From Aquimarina atlantica (GTDB taxonomy: Bacteria > Bacteroidota > Bacteroidia > Flavobacteriales > Flavobacteriaceae): a DNA stretch of 64,000 nt. Each line of letters opens with the position of its first letter. The stretch's first letter is position 1. Shown here one piece after another: positions 45,044-54,916 of this stretch. The translations under genes and the position numbers were made by a program. The stretch spans positions 310,001 to 374,000 of the forward strand of contig NZ_AQRA01000005.1 of the NCBI RefSeq assembly GCF_000626715.1, in the 5' to 3' direction. The notes beneath the pieces were generated by a model. That model saw only the letters and a program-made list of their open reading frames with translations. It was not told the origin of the DNA and made no database searches.

Positions 45044-46219
45044 TTAATTATTAGGAATAAACAGAGGGGATAAAGTAACGGTTGCATTACCTCGAGCACC
45101 TACATGATTAGTATAAGTTTTGTTTTTTTGAATGGTGTACAAAGAATCTACATAATCATCGTTATTAGTGTACCATTCATCAGGCATTGCCTGTAAGATA
45201 GCTCCTGCTACCTGCCCAAGCACATTTACCCATGGTTGTCCAGAAACTGTACCAACAATTTGAAAAATACCATCAACAATTATGGTAACTAATTGCTTAA
45301 AATTGTAGTTGTCGTCTTTTTCGAATAATTGGATGTTTGCCGCCTGGTATTTATAATCGTCCCAGAAAAGCATAATTTGGTTAGGATAGTATGTAGTGCC
45401 TTCATAATCCAGGTAATACATAGGTATGATTTTTACTTCAGCTTCATTACTGGTGTTTTTTATTCCAGAAGTAATAGCATAAACTTCTGCAGCACCACTA
45501 ATCCAGGGTTCCTCATCGTTTTGTAATCGTATTTTATCTAATTTGGTAGTTTCAAGTCCCGAATTGGCTTTTGAAGTAGGGCTTAAGTCCATTTTAGCAG
45601 ATTTAAAACGATTATTTTGTAATCCAGCAGTTTGTAACTGGGTATTCATATAATCTACTTCTGCTTTTAAGGTTTCATAACCTTTGGTTTCTATAACAAG
45701 TACAGGTACATTGGGTATATCTTTAACGTCTAGAAAAACAACTTCTCCATCGAGTGTATACGCTTCAATTTTTGTCCATGATTTTTCATCACCTTCGGGA
45801 GCAAATGATATTAACAGATCAGCGTAGTTTACCGATTTATTATTAGGTTTTTGTAACCATAATTCTGGTATTTCTATGTTATCAGGTATTTCGTTGGATT
45901 TAAGCTGGTTGTCTGCTTTGTCTACTACCTTTTTTAAGGATTGATAGGATTCCTGATCTGATAATAAAGCGGCGTTTTCTTTTAATATTTTAGATAACTT
46001 GATCCCTGGCGTTCGATCTTTGGCTAATGACTCTACAATATTAGTACTAAACTCTGTGTTAGCCAGTAAATCAATTAGGTCAAATGCGATTTTCTTTTTG
46101 TCTATTCTATTCTTATTTTGAACGACATTAGTTTCGTTAACGACTACTTCTTCTGTTTCGCAATTAAAAAATAACAAGGAAACGAGAACTACGTTTAAAA
46201 GTAAAAATGATTTTTTCAT
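45044..46219 (-). CDS. Lipoprotein, DUF3103-like
   Basis: A 391-residue protein with a lipoprotein signal (LVSLLFFNC, Cys20). The mature part is acidic and helical to about residue 120, then strand-rich (ISGAAEVYAITSGIKN, YYLDYEGTTYYPNQIMLFW). The pattern recalls the uncharacterised DUF3103 group; this is by feel only. The C-terminus holds a Gly/Ala-rich segment (GQVAGAILQAMPDEWY). It is transcribed alone. Confidence 0.6.
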   Translation of the reverse strand: MKKSFLLLNVVLVSLLFFNCETEEVVVNETNVVQNKNRIDKKKIAFDLIDLLANTEFSTNIVESLAKDRTPGIKLSKILKENAALLSDQESYQSLKKVVDKADNQLKSNEIPDNIEIPELWLQKPNNKSVNYADLLISFAPEGDEKSWTKIEAYTLDGEVVFLDVKDIPNVPVLVIETKGYETLKAEVDYMNTQLQTAGLQNNRFKSAKMDLSPTSKANSGLETTKLDKIRLQNDEEPWISGAAEVYAITSGIKNTSNEAEVKIIPMYYLDYEGTTYYPNQIMLFWDDYKYQAANIQLFEKDDNYNFKQLVTIIVDGIFQIVGTVSGQPWVNVLGQVAGAILQAMPDEWYTNNDDYVDSLYTIQKNKTYTNHVGARGNATVTLSPLFIPNN

Positions 46220-46545
46220 AATTTTAATATACTTATTAAGTTAGTTTTGTCTTTTTAAAATTAGAAAAATGATATCTTATTGACTTGATTTATAAGGTAT
46301 TAAATACTCAAAAAAAATGTGGTTAGACCATAAATATTGGCAAGTGTTTTTTTGCTTTTTATATATTTATTATGCATGCATATAAAATCATGTTTCGAAT
46401 GTAAGTATTTGGTAATTAGGGTTTTAGTATTGTTTGTGTTTTTTTATTTAAGAATTTTAGAAAAACACACACCTATATAGTAGCAAACTAAAAATTCTAG
46501 AAGCCATGACTTTTGAAGAAATAATTTAAAAGAGAAATAAGTATT
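46220..46545. other. Intergenic region between two minus-strand genes
   Basis: No gene seen. It contains the promoter area of the lipoprotein gene on the right of its start and a weak GTGTTTTT/AAAAACAC hairpin (around 46436-46470) that could end the hydroxylase transcript. Confidence 0.45.
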
Positions 46546-48306
46546 CTATACCGTAAATTCTGAATTGACCACAGTGTCAATACCGCTACTAATCAGATGT
46601 TTAATATTAGGTCTTTTGGATTGTATGTTTTTAAGATGTTCTAACACTTGCGAAGCAAATATTGAATCTCTATCATAAACCAATTCATAAATCTCTAATG
46701 GAAGTAACCAATCGTTAGGATGGTCTTTCTCCAAAATTTCGAATACGGCCTCCAGTGAAAACGTAGCATTTTTTCCTTCCCTAATATTTTTAACAGATGA
46801 GTATAAAGAATGTAGATCTTTTTCTTTTTCAGAATATATTCTTTGTGCAGTAACCGAAGAAGGGTTATGAGTTACTAAATCAAATGAGTTATCATCTGCA
46901 GGACCAGAGAAAGCTGAAACGATTTCTTTTCCGACGGCCAAATCAAAAGTACCCCATTCTGGTTTAAAAAGATATTCGTCTTTATATTTAATAGTACACT
47001 CGCTAAACTGAATTAAAATCAATTCACCTTTAATGTTTCTTATCCCTGTAATATTGGTTCCGGCAATAGTAATTCCACTTTCGAATTCGAATTCTATATA
47101 CTCTCCATCATAAAAATTATAAGCCTTCAAATCTCTTGGAGACATGTTTTCTATAGCAAGATTGATACCTTTTAATTTACCAAGAGGAGATCTAAGTCCA
47201 TTTGGGTGAGCTTCTATGCCATGACCAATAAGTTCTTTTTCTCTAAAAGAAAGTGCTGTTGGGCCGCTAGTTTCAAAATAAATAACTTCGTTATCCTCGT
47301 TTTTTATCATTCGGGTAAATACTCCCGAGATTTGTAGACCAGTACTTAGCTCTATAGTGCCTAAATTCTCTGATTCGATTAATTTTGCAAGTCCTCTGTG
47401 CCCACCTTTTCTTAAAGCCATAGTATCTGCAAATTCTTCTAATACCTGACATAAATAAGCAAAATCTGGTGTTACAAAGAGTTGAGGTTGTGGTTTGGTG
47501 ATGTCAAAATCCTGAAAAGCAGCATCAGGAGAGTAGGGTAGTTTCTTTACATTATTAGTCATACACCATTCGCTTTCTCCAATCGAGGAGAGCAATCCTG
47601 CACCATAGATTCTAGGCTCATCTACTGTACCAATTAGACCATATTCAACCGTCCACCAATGTAAATTACGTATCAAAGCCATTTCCGAAGGGTTCTCTTT
47701 CTGATTTTGTAACTCTTCTATTTTTCTTTCTGCTTCTTCTATCTCTTTTGGATTTGTACCATACGCCTCTTTTAGAATAGATAGTGTACGCACAGCTTCA
47801 TACATATCATAATCTTTTTTAGAAGAGATTGCTTTGCAACCAATTTTTCCAAAACGTCGTAGATATTCTGCATAATCAGGATTAGCAATGATAGGAGCAT
47901 GCCCTGCTGCTTCATGAATTATATCGGGAGCAGGGGTGTATTCAATATTTTCTAATTGTCTGATGTCTGATGCAATAACAAGAATATTATAGGCCTGAAA
48001 TTCCATAAATGCATTAGGAGGGATAAATCCATCGACAGCTACAGCTGCCCAACCAATTTCTTTTAAAATTCGATTCATTCCATACATACTCGGTATCTTG
48101 TCGATCGAAATTCCTGTCTTTTTAAGGCCATTTAGGTAAGAATTATGAGCAACTTTGCTAAGGGAAGTAGTATTTTTACGCATAACATACCTCCAAACGG
48201 CTTGATTTATCGGCGTATACTCTTCATAATTTTGGGGTTTTATGAATTGTTTCAAATGTGCGGGAAGCCTGTCGATTAGGGGATTGGATGCAATATTTAG
48301 AGACAT
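46546..48306 (-). CDS. Aromatic amino acid hydroxylase (phenylalanine 4-monooxygenase type)
   Basis: A 586-residue protein with the pterin-dependent hydroxylase core: IIHEAAGHAPIIANPDYAEY holds two of the iron His ligands (about 130 and 135), then EYGLIGTVDEPRIYGAGLLSSIGES and FVTPDFAYLCQVLEEFAD. It converts Phe to Tyr with tetrahydropterin, Fe and O2. Ordinary bacterial enzymes have about 270 residues; here about 240 more (from about residue 340) follow, a strand-rich domain of unknown role. This long form occurs in Bacteroidetes. Confidence 0.9.
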   Translation of the reverse strand: MSLNIASNPLIDRLPAHLKQFIKPQNYEEYTPINQAVWRYVMRKNTTSLSKVAHNSYLNGLKKTGISIDKIPSMYGMNRILKEIGWAAVAVDGFIPPNAFMEFQAYNILVIASDIRQLENIEYTPAPDIIHEAAGHAPIIANPDYAEYLRRFGKIGCKAISSKKDYDMYEAVRTLSILKEAYGTNPKEIEEAERKIEELQNQKENPSEMALIRNLHWWTVEYGLIGTVDEPRIYGAGLLSSIGESEWCMTNNVKKLPYSPDAAFQDFDITKPQPQLFVTPDFAYLCQVLEEFADTMALRKGGHRGLAKLIESENLGTIELSTGLQISGVFTRMIKNEDNEVIYFETSGPTALSFREKELIGHGIEAHPNGLRSPLGKLKGINLAIENMSPRDLKAYNFYDGEYIEFEFESGITIAGTNITGIRNIKGELILIQFSECTIKYKDEYLFKPEWGTFDLAVGKEIVSAFSGPADDNSFDLVTHNPSSVTAQRIYSEKEKDLHSLYSSVKNIREGKNATFSLEAVFEILEKDHPNDWLLPLEIYELVYDRDSIFASQVLEHLKNIQSKRPNIKHLISSGIDTVVNSEFTV

Positions 48307-48368
48307 AAATAGAAATTAATTTTTGATCAAGACAATTTAATTGGAAAATTAATAGTTTTATTTTGATA

Positions 48369-48396
48369 TTGAAGTATTCTTAAATAGTTAAATTTG
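48369..48396 (+). promoter_or_regulatory. Promoter for the secreted protease
   Basis: TTG (48369-48371), 17 bp, TAAATTTG (48389-48396), a match to the -7 consensus, 22 bp before the ATG at 48418. Confidence 0.55.
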
Positions 48397-48417
48397 TTTT
48401 ATCAATTAAAAAAATAA

Positions 48418-50103
48418 ATGGTTGTGAGAATTAAGCTGATAGTATTAGGATTATTATTAGGTACGTTAGGAGTTAATGCCCAAATTTCTAATGAAGGAAG
48501 ACCTACAAGTTGGAGTATGCAAAACAAAAAAAGCATAGTTCCGATGCTTATGAAAAGTTTTGATTTGGCTAAAATCAAAGCGGAAGATGTCAAGAATGAT
48601 TCAGATAAATCAAGACCTTGGAGATTTGGTTATGAACTTAAAGTGGACTTGGGTCTTGAAAATTCGGGAGTATGGGACGAATTACCCAATGGAGATAGAA
48701 TATGGCGTATTAATATTATATCAAAAGGTGCCAAGACATTAAATTTCATTTTTGATACCTATAAAATACCTAGAGGAGCTACCGTATATCTGTATAATAA
48801 TAATAGATCTGATCTTTTAGGTGCATATACAAATATCTTTAACAGGCCAGATCAAATGTTAGGTACCTGGATGGTAGAAGGAGATAATGTCTGGATAGAA
48901 TATTTTGAACCTGCTTCTGTTGCTGGTAAAGGTAAATTAAACATTGCTAAAGTAATTCATGGATATCGCTCGATTACAAATACGCAAATTCAGCAAAAAA
49001 TAAATGAATCAGGAGATTGTAATCAAGATGTCGATTGCCCTGTGGGAGAAGATTTTGATGAATTAAAAGATAGATTAAAGCATGCTGTTGCCTTTGTAAT
49101 TATGCAAGGTTTTGTTTGTACAGGGACATTGATTAATAATACAAAAAATGATAAAGCACCATATTTCTTGACAGCTAATCATTGTAATGCTGGCAGTGAA
49201 TCTACTTGGGCATTTCGTTTTAATTGGATTAGTCCTAATCCTTCTTGTGCGACAACTACAGGTAGTACAGATGCAGCAGTAAACCAAACAACCAGTGGAG
49301 CTACTAGATTAGCTGCGAACGCAGAATCTGATTTCAAGCTATTGAATTTAGATGGAGGTTTGGATGAATCCTGGGAATTAGAATGGGCCGGTTGGGATCG
49401 AAGAGATATAGCAGCAAATTTTGCGATAGGGATTCATCATCCTAGCGGAGATATAATGAAAGTTTGTAGAGAAAATACAGCACTAACACAAATAAAAACT
49501 AATATTGGAGGTTTAACCGCTCCTGTTGATTCCTGGCAGGTAACAGATTGGGATCTTGGAGTTACAGAAGGTGGATCTTCTGGTTCTGCTCTTTTTGATC
49601 CAAATGGTAGAATAGTAGGACAACTTGCAGGAGGAGGAGCAGCCTGTTCGGGAACAAATGATAATGGTCTTTCAGATTTTTATGGTAGGTTTAATATTTC
49701 ATGGAGTTTTGGTAACTCAGATTCTAACAGACTCTCTAATTGGTTAGATCCTGATAATACAGGAAGAGAAACATTAAATATGCTTTCTCAAGAAAGCGGA
49801 GGAACCCCGCCACCGCCACCGCCACCACCGCCAATTGATCCAGAGCCTGAAGAAGAAAAAGTGCTAGCAGTCTCTTTTAATGCGTCAGAAGCAATTATTA
49901 ATATCACTAATACAGTAGAGGGTAAATTAGAATATTATCTTTATAATATTTCAGGAATGGTTGTAGGTTCTGGGAAATTGTCTGATGAAAAAGGACAAAT
50001 TGATATGTCAGATAAATCAACAGGGATGTATTTTATTTATGTTAAAAACACATCCGATGGCACTTCTTTTACTAAAAAAGTAATTGTAAGTAAGCAATTC
50101 TAG
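48418..50103 (+). CDS. Secreted trypsin-like endopeptidase with T9SS sorting domain
   Basis: A 561-residue protein. After a signal peptide (to about VNA-Q), a pro-region with an immunoglobulin-like look (TLNFIFDTYKIPRGATVYLY) is followed by a chymotrypsin-fold domain resembling lysyl endopeptidase: FLTANHCNAGS (His about 254), a downstream Asp and TEGGSSGSALFDPNG (Ser about 388). A run of prolines (about 463-473) links to a C-terminal type A sorting domain (GKLEYYLYNISGMVVGSGKL, STGMYFIYV, FTKKVIV), which directs export through type IX secretion. Confidence 0.88.
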   Translation: MVVRIKLIVLGLLLGTLGVNAQISNEGRPTSWSMQNKKSIVPMLMKSFDLAKIKAEDVKNDSDKSRPWRFGYELKVDLGLENSGVWDELPNGDRIWRINIISKGAKTLNFIFDTYKIPRGATVYLYNNNRSDLLGAYTNIFNRPDQMLGTWMVEGDNVWIEYFEPASVAGKGKLNIAKVIHGYRSITNTQIQQKINESGDCNQDVDCPVGEDFDELKDRLKHAVAFVIMQGFVCTGTLINNTKNDKAPYFLTANHCNAGSESTWAFRFNWISPNPSCATTTGSTDAAVNQTTSGATRLAANAESDFKLLNLDGGLDESWELEWAGWDRRDIAANFAIGIHHPSGDIMKVCRENTALTQIKTNIGGLTAPVDSWQVTDWDLGVTEGGSSGSALFDPNGRIVGQLAGGGAACSGTNDNGLSDFYGRFNISWSFGNSDSNRLSNWLDPDNTGRETLNMLSQESGGTPPPPPPPPPIDPEPEEEKVLAVSFNASEAIINITNTVEGKLEYYLYNISGMVVGSGKLSDEKGQIDMSDKSTGMYFIYVKNTSDGTSFTKKVIVSKQF

Positions 50104-50122
50104 ATATAGAATAACAAAACAT

Positions 50123-50164
50123 AAAGAGTTATTCTTTGGATCTTACCCCAAAGAATAACTCTTT
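50123..50164. terminator. Bidirectional terminator
   Basis: AAAGAGTTATTCTTTGG (50123-50139) and its exact complement (50148-50164) around an 8-base loop, followed by more T. It serves the protease gene and, reversed, the META gene, whose stop codon lies inside the left arm. Confidence 0.85.
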
Positions 50165-50566
50165 TTTATTACCATCTTTTAAAATTAGAGTATCTTCTTT
50201 CTGAACTCTGGTTTTTACTTCAATAAGGGTTTTAAAAAACTCTTTTTCTATTGCTGCATTTTTTTCGCAATACATTTTTGTTGCAATAGGGAAGCTAAAA
50301 GAAATAGTTTTGCCTTCCTCAGTATACTTAGACGAAAACGTATTGCAGCCAGAGTGACCATAAGCAGAACTTTGTTTCTCATCAAAAGTGATATGTAGAT
50401 TTCTCTTAGAAACATCTTTCCCGTTAAGCCGAATAACAGAAAAAGTTGTTTTTTTAGTAACCTGATTTTCGTTTTCCTGACTTTTGACTGCTGTATTATT
50501 TTTGTTTGTGCAACTATTTGTATTTGAAAATGCCACAAAAAACAAAATGATTAGTAAAGATTTCAT
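50129..50566 (-). CDS. META-domain lipoprotein
   Basis: A 145-residue lipoprotein (signal ending at NSC, about residue 19) with a META/HslJ-like fold: FSVIRLNGKDV, ITFDEKQSSAYGHSGCNTFS, ISFSFPIATKMYC, EKEFFKTL and DTLILKDGN. HslJ relatives are outer-membrane or periplasmic and tied to stress tolerance. Single gene, convergent with the protease. Confidence 0.8.
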   Translation of the reverse strand: MKSLLIILFFVAFSNTNSCTNKNNTAVKSQENENQVTKKTTFSVIRLNGKDVSKRNLHITFDEKQSSAYGHSGCNTFSSKYTEEGKTISFSFPIATKMYCEKNAAIEKEFFKTLIEVKTRVQKEDTLILKDGNKKELFFGVRSKE

Positions 50567-50815
50567 AAGTCTAGATTCTTTTATGGTTAATATAGTATTA
50601 TTTATAACATAAAATCATCATAATCATTGTTTTTGATCGCAAAAATATGGGTTATATGAGATTAAAATTTATTTTTGAGTGGAAAACAAAATACCTACCA
50701 TGAAATGAGTATAGTTATGGTTTTTAATACTGGCTTCACTTTATTAATTGAACCTGTTGAAAAATGATTACTATGTGAATTTTATCTGACCAATAAAAAT
50801 GATAAACCGAAACAA

Positions 50816-51385
50816 ATGAGACCCGAAAGCAGAAAACAAGAAATTATAAATGCAGCAGCTATTCTTTTTAAAGAAAAAGGATATAGTGCAGTAACTATGA
50901 GAGATTTGGCAAAAGCTATGGGGATTAAAGCGGCAAGCTTGTATAATCATATTCAGTCAAAACAAGAAATATTATCTACTATCATAATTGGGCTTGCAGA
51001 AGAATTTACAGTTGGGATGAATAAAATTGTGAATTCTGATGAAAATACGATCCAAAAACTGGAAAACATTATTGATCTACATATAGATGTGACGTTGCGA
51101 AATGCAGATGGTCTGGCTTCGCTTAATAATGATTGGATGCATCTTGAAGAGGATAATTTGCAATATTTTGAGAAAATGCGCCAGGAATATGAAGATAACT
51201 TTAGAGATATAGTAAAGAAAGGATTAGAGAAAGGAGAAATTAAACCCTATAATGTAGAAATTATGGTGTTTTCTACACTCTCTACTTTAAGAACATTGTA
51301 TTTATGGTACCCCGAACAAAAAGAGATTGATTCTGATATCTTAAAACGAGATATGATATCAGTATTGCTAAAAGGGGTAGCATGA
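50816..51385 (+). CDS. TetR-family regulator of the paa genes (PaaR-like)
   Basis: A 189-residue protein. The N-terminal HTH (RKQEIINAAAILFKEKGYSA, VTMRDLAKAMGIKAASLYNH) is typical TetR; the helical C-domain binds a ligand, in the PaaR case phenylacetyl-CoA. It sits 102 bp before paaE on the same strand, and a perfect palindrome lies in between. It is probably a repressor released by pathway acyl-CoA; the ligand is inferred. Confidence 0.85.
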   Translation: MRPESRKQEIINAAAILFKEKGYSAVTMRDLAKAMGIKAASLYNHIQSKQEILSTIIIGLAEEFTVGMNKIVNSDENTIQKLENIIDLHIDVTLRNADGLASLNNDWMHLEEDNLQYFEKMRQEYEDNFRDIVKKGLEKGEIKPYNVEIMVFSTLSTLRTLYLWYPEQKEIDSDILKRDMISVLLKGVA

Positions 51386-51424
51386 CCTGTATTTTTGGGA
51401 AGGCATAAAATTAACAGATAATTA

Positions 51425-51456
51425 TTTGTGTATCAAACTAACAATTGTTAGTTTTG
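51425..51456 (+). promoter_or_regulatory. paaE promoter with overlapping TetR operator
   Basis: TTTG (51425-51428), 20 bp, TAGTTTTG (51449-51456). The perfect 20 bp palindrome AAACTAACAATTGTTAGTTT (51435-51454) covers the spacer and most of the -7 box, so a bound dimer would block RNA polymerase. Confidence 0.8.
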
Positions 51457-51487
51457 TTTAGCTATAACTATATAGTTAAATTAAGAT

Positions 51488-52561
51488 ATGACTGATTTTT
51501 ATTCTATTCGCGTTTCTGAATTAACTAAAGAAACTAAGGATTGTACCTCTATTACTTTTGATATACCAGAAGAGCTTAGAAGTACATTTTTGTTTAAGCA
51601 AGGCCAGCATCTTACTCTAAAAGCATCTATTAATGATGAAGAAGTAAGACGCTCATATTCTTTGTGTTCAAGTCCTGTTGAAAATAAATGGCAGGTGGCA
51701 GTTAAACGAATTGATCAGGGATTGTTCTCTAACTTTGCAAATGATGTGCTTAAAGAAGGAGATGTTCTGGAAGTAATGCCTCCTATGGGAAACTTTTTTG
51801 TTGAAGTAGCTCCTTCAAAAGCCAAAAATTATATTGTTTTTGCTGCAGGTAGCGGTATTACACCCATATTATCTATACTAAAAACTCATCTTGCGTCTGA
51901 GCCAGGAAGCACTTTCAAGCTCTTTTACTTGAATCGGAATGCGAAATCCATTATCTTTAAAGAAGAGATAGAAGCGCTTAGAAATAAGTATTTTGGAAGA
52001 GTAGAGATATTTTACTTTTTAACAAAAGAACATCGGGATATACCATTGCTTAATGGAAGATTTACAGAAGAAAAGATACAAGAACTTACTGATAAAATAA
52101 TTGATGTATCCAGTGTAGATGAATGCTTTGTCTGTGGCCCCGAAGAAATGATCTTTTTGATTAGGGATGGATTGGTAAATGCAGGACTATCAAAAGATAA
52201 AATTCATTATGAACTTTTCTTTTCTGGTGTTTCTGAAGAAGATAAGAAAAAAGCAGCAGAAGTAGTTGAGCATAAATTTGATGGAACTGAGGTTACCATT
52301 ATAGATGGCGGAAAAGAATTTCACTTTGCCATGGATGATGATCATGATAATATATTAGATGGAGCGTTGGCTTCTGGCGCAGATCTACCTTTTGCCTGTA
52401 AAGGTGGAGTGTGCAGTACTTGTAAATGTAAAGTTGTTGAAGGAGCAGTAGAGATGAAGATAAACTACGCATTAGAAGAAGATGAGGTGGCAAAAGGCCT
52501 TGTCTTGTCTTGCCAGGCTGTTCCTACTACAGAAAAAGTAGTAGTTGATTTTGATGTATAA
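51488..52561 (+). CDS. paaE: Phenylacetyl-CoA epoxidase, reductase subunit
   Basis: A 357-residue protein with an FAD domain (RRSYSLCSSP near residue 55), an NAD domain (VFAAGSGITPILSILKTHL and FVCGPEEMI) and a C-terminal plant-type 2Fe-2S domain (CKGGVCSTCKCKVVEGAV, with the last Cys in LVLSCQA). It passes electrons from NAD(P)H to the PaaA di-iron centre. First gene after the operator, unlike the paaABCDE order of E. coli. Confidence 0.93.
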   Translation: MTDFYSIRVSELTKETKDCTSITFDIPEELRSTFLFKQGQHLTLKASINDEEVRRSYSLCSSPVENKWQVAVKRIDQGLFSNFANDVLKEGDVLEVMPPMGNFFVEVAPSKAKNYIVFAAGSGITPILSILKTHLASEPGSTFKLFYLNRNAKSIIFKEEIEALRNKYFGRVEIFYFLTKEHRDIPLLNGRFTEEKIQELTDKIIDVSSVDECFVCGPEEMIFLIRDGLVNAGLSKDKIHYELFFSGVSEEDKKKAAEVVEHKFDGTEVTIIDGGKEFHFAMDDDHDNILDGALASGADLPFACKGGVCSTCKCKVVEGAVEMKINYALEEDEVAKGLVLSCQAVPTTEKVVVDFDV

Positions 52562-52573
52562 AACTCTAGGATT

Positions 52574-53554
52574 ATGAGCGAAAAAGAAATAAAAAACCAT
52601 GGGACTGAGCATAGCCTAAGTCTAGAAGAAATCTTTGAGCAGAGAATTGCCAGAGATGAAAAGATCGAACCTAAAGATTGGATGCCAGAAAAATACCGAA
52701 AAACTCATATTCGGCAAATTTCTCAGCACGCACATTCCGAAATTGTTGGAATGCTGCCAGAAGGAAACTGGATTACCCGTGCACCCTCTCTAAGACGTAA
52801 AGTAGCTTTATTAGCAAAAGTTCAGGACGAGGCAGGACATGGATTGTACTTATATAGTGCATGTGAGACCTTAGGGATTTCTAGAGAAGAACTATATGAA
52901 CAATTGCATACCGGTAAAGCAAAATATTCAAGTATATTTAATTATCCAACAGTTACCTGGGCAGATATGGGAGCAATTGGCTGGCTGGTAGATGGTGCTG
53001 CAATTATTAATCAAGTGCCACTATGTAGTACTTCTTATGGACCCTATGCAAGAGCGATGATTAGAGTATGTAAAGAAGAGAGCTTTCATCAGCGTCAAGG
53101 ATATGAAATAATGATTACGTTGGCAAATGGTAGCCCAGAGCAAAAAGAAATGGCGCAAGATGCATTAAATAGATGGTGGTGGCCATCGTTGATGATGTTT
53201 GGACCTACAGATGCAGAATCTGTACATACAGCTCAATCAATGAAGTGGAAGTTAAAAAGAAAAACTAATGATGAATTACGCCAGCAGTTTATTGATCAAA
53301 CAGTTCCGCAAGCAGAATTAATCGGACTTACTATTCCTGACCCAGACTTAAAATGGAATGAAGAAAAAAAGGGATACGATTTTGGTAAAATAGATTGGGA
53401 CGAATTCTGGCAAGTAGTAAAAGGTCATGGCCCTTGTAACAAAGAGCGTATGACAGCTAGAGTTAATGCCTGGGAAAAAGGAGAATGGGTAAGAGATGCA
53501 GCGATGGCATATGCCAAAAAGCAAGAAGATAAAAAGCTTAAAAAAGCAATATAA
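52574..53554 (+). CDS. paaA: Phenylacetyl-CoA epoxidase, catalytic subunit
   Basis: A 326-residue protein of the ferritin-like four-helix type. [19 protein letters not shown] and [15 protein letters not shown] carry the E-x2-H pairs of the di-iron site. [20 protein letters not shown] is also typical of the family. It epoxidises the ring of phenylacetyl-CoA. 12 bp from paaE. Confidence 0.95.
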   Translation: MSEKEIKNHGTEHSLSLEEIFEQRIARDEKIEPKDWMPEKYRKTHIRQISQHAHSEIVGMLPEGNWITRAPSLRRKVALLAKVQDEAGHGLYLYSACETLGISREELYEQLHTGKAKYSSIFNYPTVTWADMGAIGWLVDGAAIINQVPLCSTSYGPYARAMIRVCKEESFHQRQGYEIMITLANGSPEQKEMAQDALNRWWWPSLMMFGPTDAESVHTAQSMKWKLKRKTNDELRQQFIDQTVPQAELIGLTIPDPDLKWNEEKKGYDFGKIDWDEFWQVVKGHGPCNKERMTARVNAWEKGEWVRDAAMAYAKKQEDKKLKKAI

Positions 53555-53680
53555 TAATTCTGAATTCAGAATTTAAAATTCATGATTATGAAATGAGCCA
53601 TAACAATTAAAGTTGATACCAAACGAGATATTAAATGGTGAATTCCATCTGACAATTAAAAAACAATAAAAAAAGAACAG

Positions 53681-53965
53681 ATGAAAAATAACTGGCCACT
53701 TTGGGAAGTGTTTGTAAGAAGTAAAAATGGTTTAGAACATCGTCATTTTGGTAGTATTCATGCAGCCGATGCAGAAATGGCTTTAGAAAATGCCAGAGAT
53801 GTATATACACGAAGAAATGAAGGAGTAAGTATATGGGTAGTAGAGTCTAAACATATCACAGCATCAAATCCCGAAAACAACGGAGAATTATTTGAACCCG
53901 CTCAGGATAAGGTGTATAGACACCCTACATTTTATACACTACCTGATGAAGTAAAGCATATGTGA
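53681..53965 (+). CDS. paaB: Phenylacetyl-CoA epoxidase subunit B
   Basis: A 94-residue protein of usual length. WPLWEVFVRSKNGLEHRHFG, ALENARDVYTRRNEGVSIWV and the VYRHPTFYTLPDEVKHM end are diagnostic. A small non-catalytic subunit that bridges PaaAC units. Confidence 0.94.
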   Translation: MKNNWPLWEVFVRSKNGLEHRHFGSIHAADAEMALENARDVYTRRNEGVSIWVVESKHITASNPENNGELFEPAQDKVYRHPTFYTLPDEVKHM

Positions 53966-54066
53966 TTTTTACAATGGTGAAAATTACAATTCCCGTGAAT
54001 ACGGAAAACGTACTATTTTGAAATTAAAGTTATTTAAATAAGATACCCATCATTACGGGCAGTATT

Positions 54067-54822
54067 ATGAAAAACGAAAATAAAATACAATATATCTACG
54101 GTATAGCAGATAATGCTTTGATCCTTGGTCAGCGATTATCAGAATTATGTGGCCATGGACCAAACCTGGAAACAGATATCGCAATGACTAATATGGCATT
54201 GGATCTATTAGGTCAGACGCGAAGTTATTATCAATACGTGGCTCAGCTTTCTGGAGATGGGAAAACTGAAGATGATATTGCTTTTTTGAGAATAGAAAGA
54301 CAGTACAAAAATGTGCTTCTTGTCGAACAACCAAACAGACACTTTGGATATGTGATTACAAGACAGTTTTTTTATGACGCTTTTCACTTACTATTGTTAG
54401 AAGAATTGCAAAATAGTAATGATGAAACAGTAGCAGCAATTGCAAAGAAAGGAATTAAAGAAGTAAGCTATCATCAAAGATTTTCGTCAGACTGGATGAA
54501 AAGATTAGGAGATGGTACAGAAGAAAGTCATCAAAAAGTTCAGGAAGCAGTTGATGATCTGTGGAAGTATACAGATGAACTATTTCATATGACAGATGAT
54601 GATAAGATGGCTGTAGAAAATGGAGTTGGAGTTAATACTGCTGCTTTACGAGAAAAATACGACCAAAGGATTAGAGAAGTATTTGAAGAGGCTACGATCA
54701 CCATACCAGAAACAAAATGGTTTCAGAAAGGTGGTAAACAAGGTATTCATAGTGAGCACATGGGATACTTGCTTTCAGATTTGCAATATATGCAACGTAC
54801 TTATCCTAATATGAAATGGTAA
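54067..54822 (+). CDS. paaC: Phenylacetyl-CoA epoxidase, structural subunit C
   Basis: A 251-residue ferritin-like protein: ADNALILGQRLSELCGHGP, DIAMTNMALDLLGQTRSYY, ALREKYDQRIREVFEEATIT and KQGIHSEHMGYLLSDLQYMQ match PaaC. It lacks the full iron-ligand set and supports PaaA. Confidence 0.94.
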   Translation: MKNENKIQYIYGIADNALILGQRLSELCGHGPNLETDIAMTNMALDLLGQTRSYYQYVAQLSGDGKTEDDIAFLRIERQYKNVLLVEQPNRHFGYVITRQFFYDAFHLLLLEELQNSNDETVAAIAKKGIKEVSYHQRFSSDWMKRLGDGTEESHQKVQEAVDDLWKYTDELFHMTDDDKMAVENGVGVNTAALREKYDQRIREVFEEATITIPETKWFQKGGKQGIHSEHMGYLLSDLQYMQRTYPNMKW

Positions 54823-54916
54823 AGTAATACAGAATACCGAACATTTAATATTGAATGATGAAGAGAAATAAAACTTCAACCTTGGATATTCTAAATTCGA
54901 TATTCCATAATTTATT

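Noticed and set aside
46504..46527. Seven-codon ORF upstream region as a leader peptide
   Set aside because: It runs on the + strand between two minus-strand genes and has no regulatory hairpin.
48560..48742. 60-residue frame inside the secreted protease gene
   Set aside because: Out-of-frame shadow of a clear coding region.
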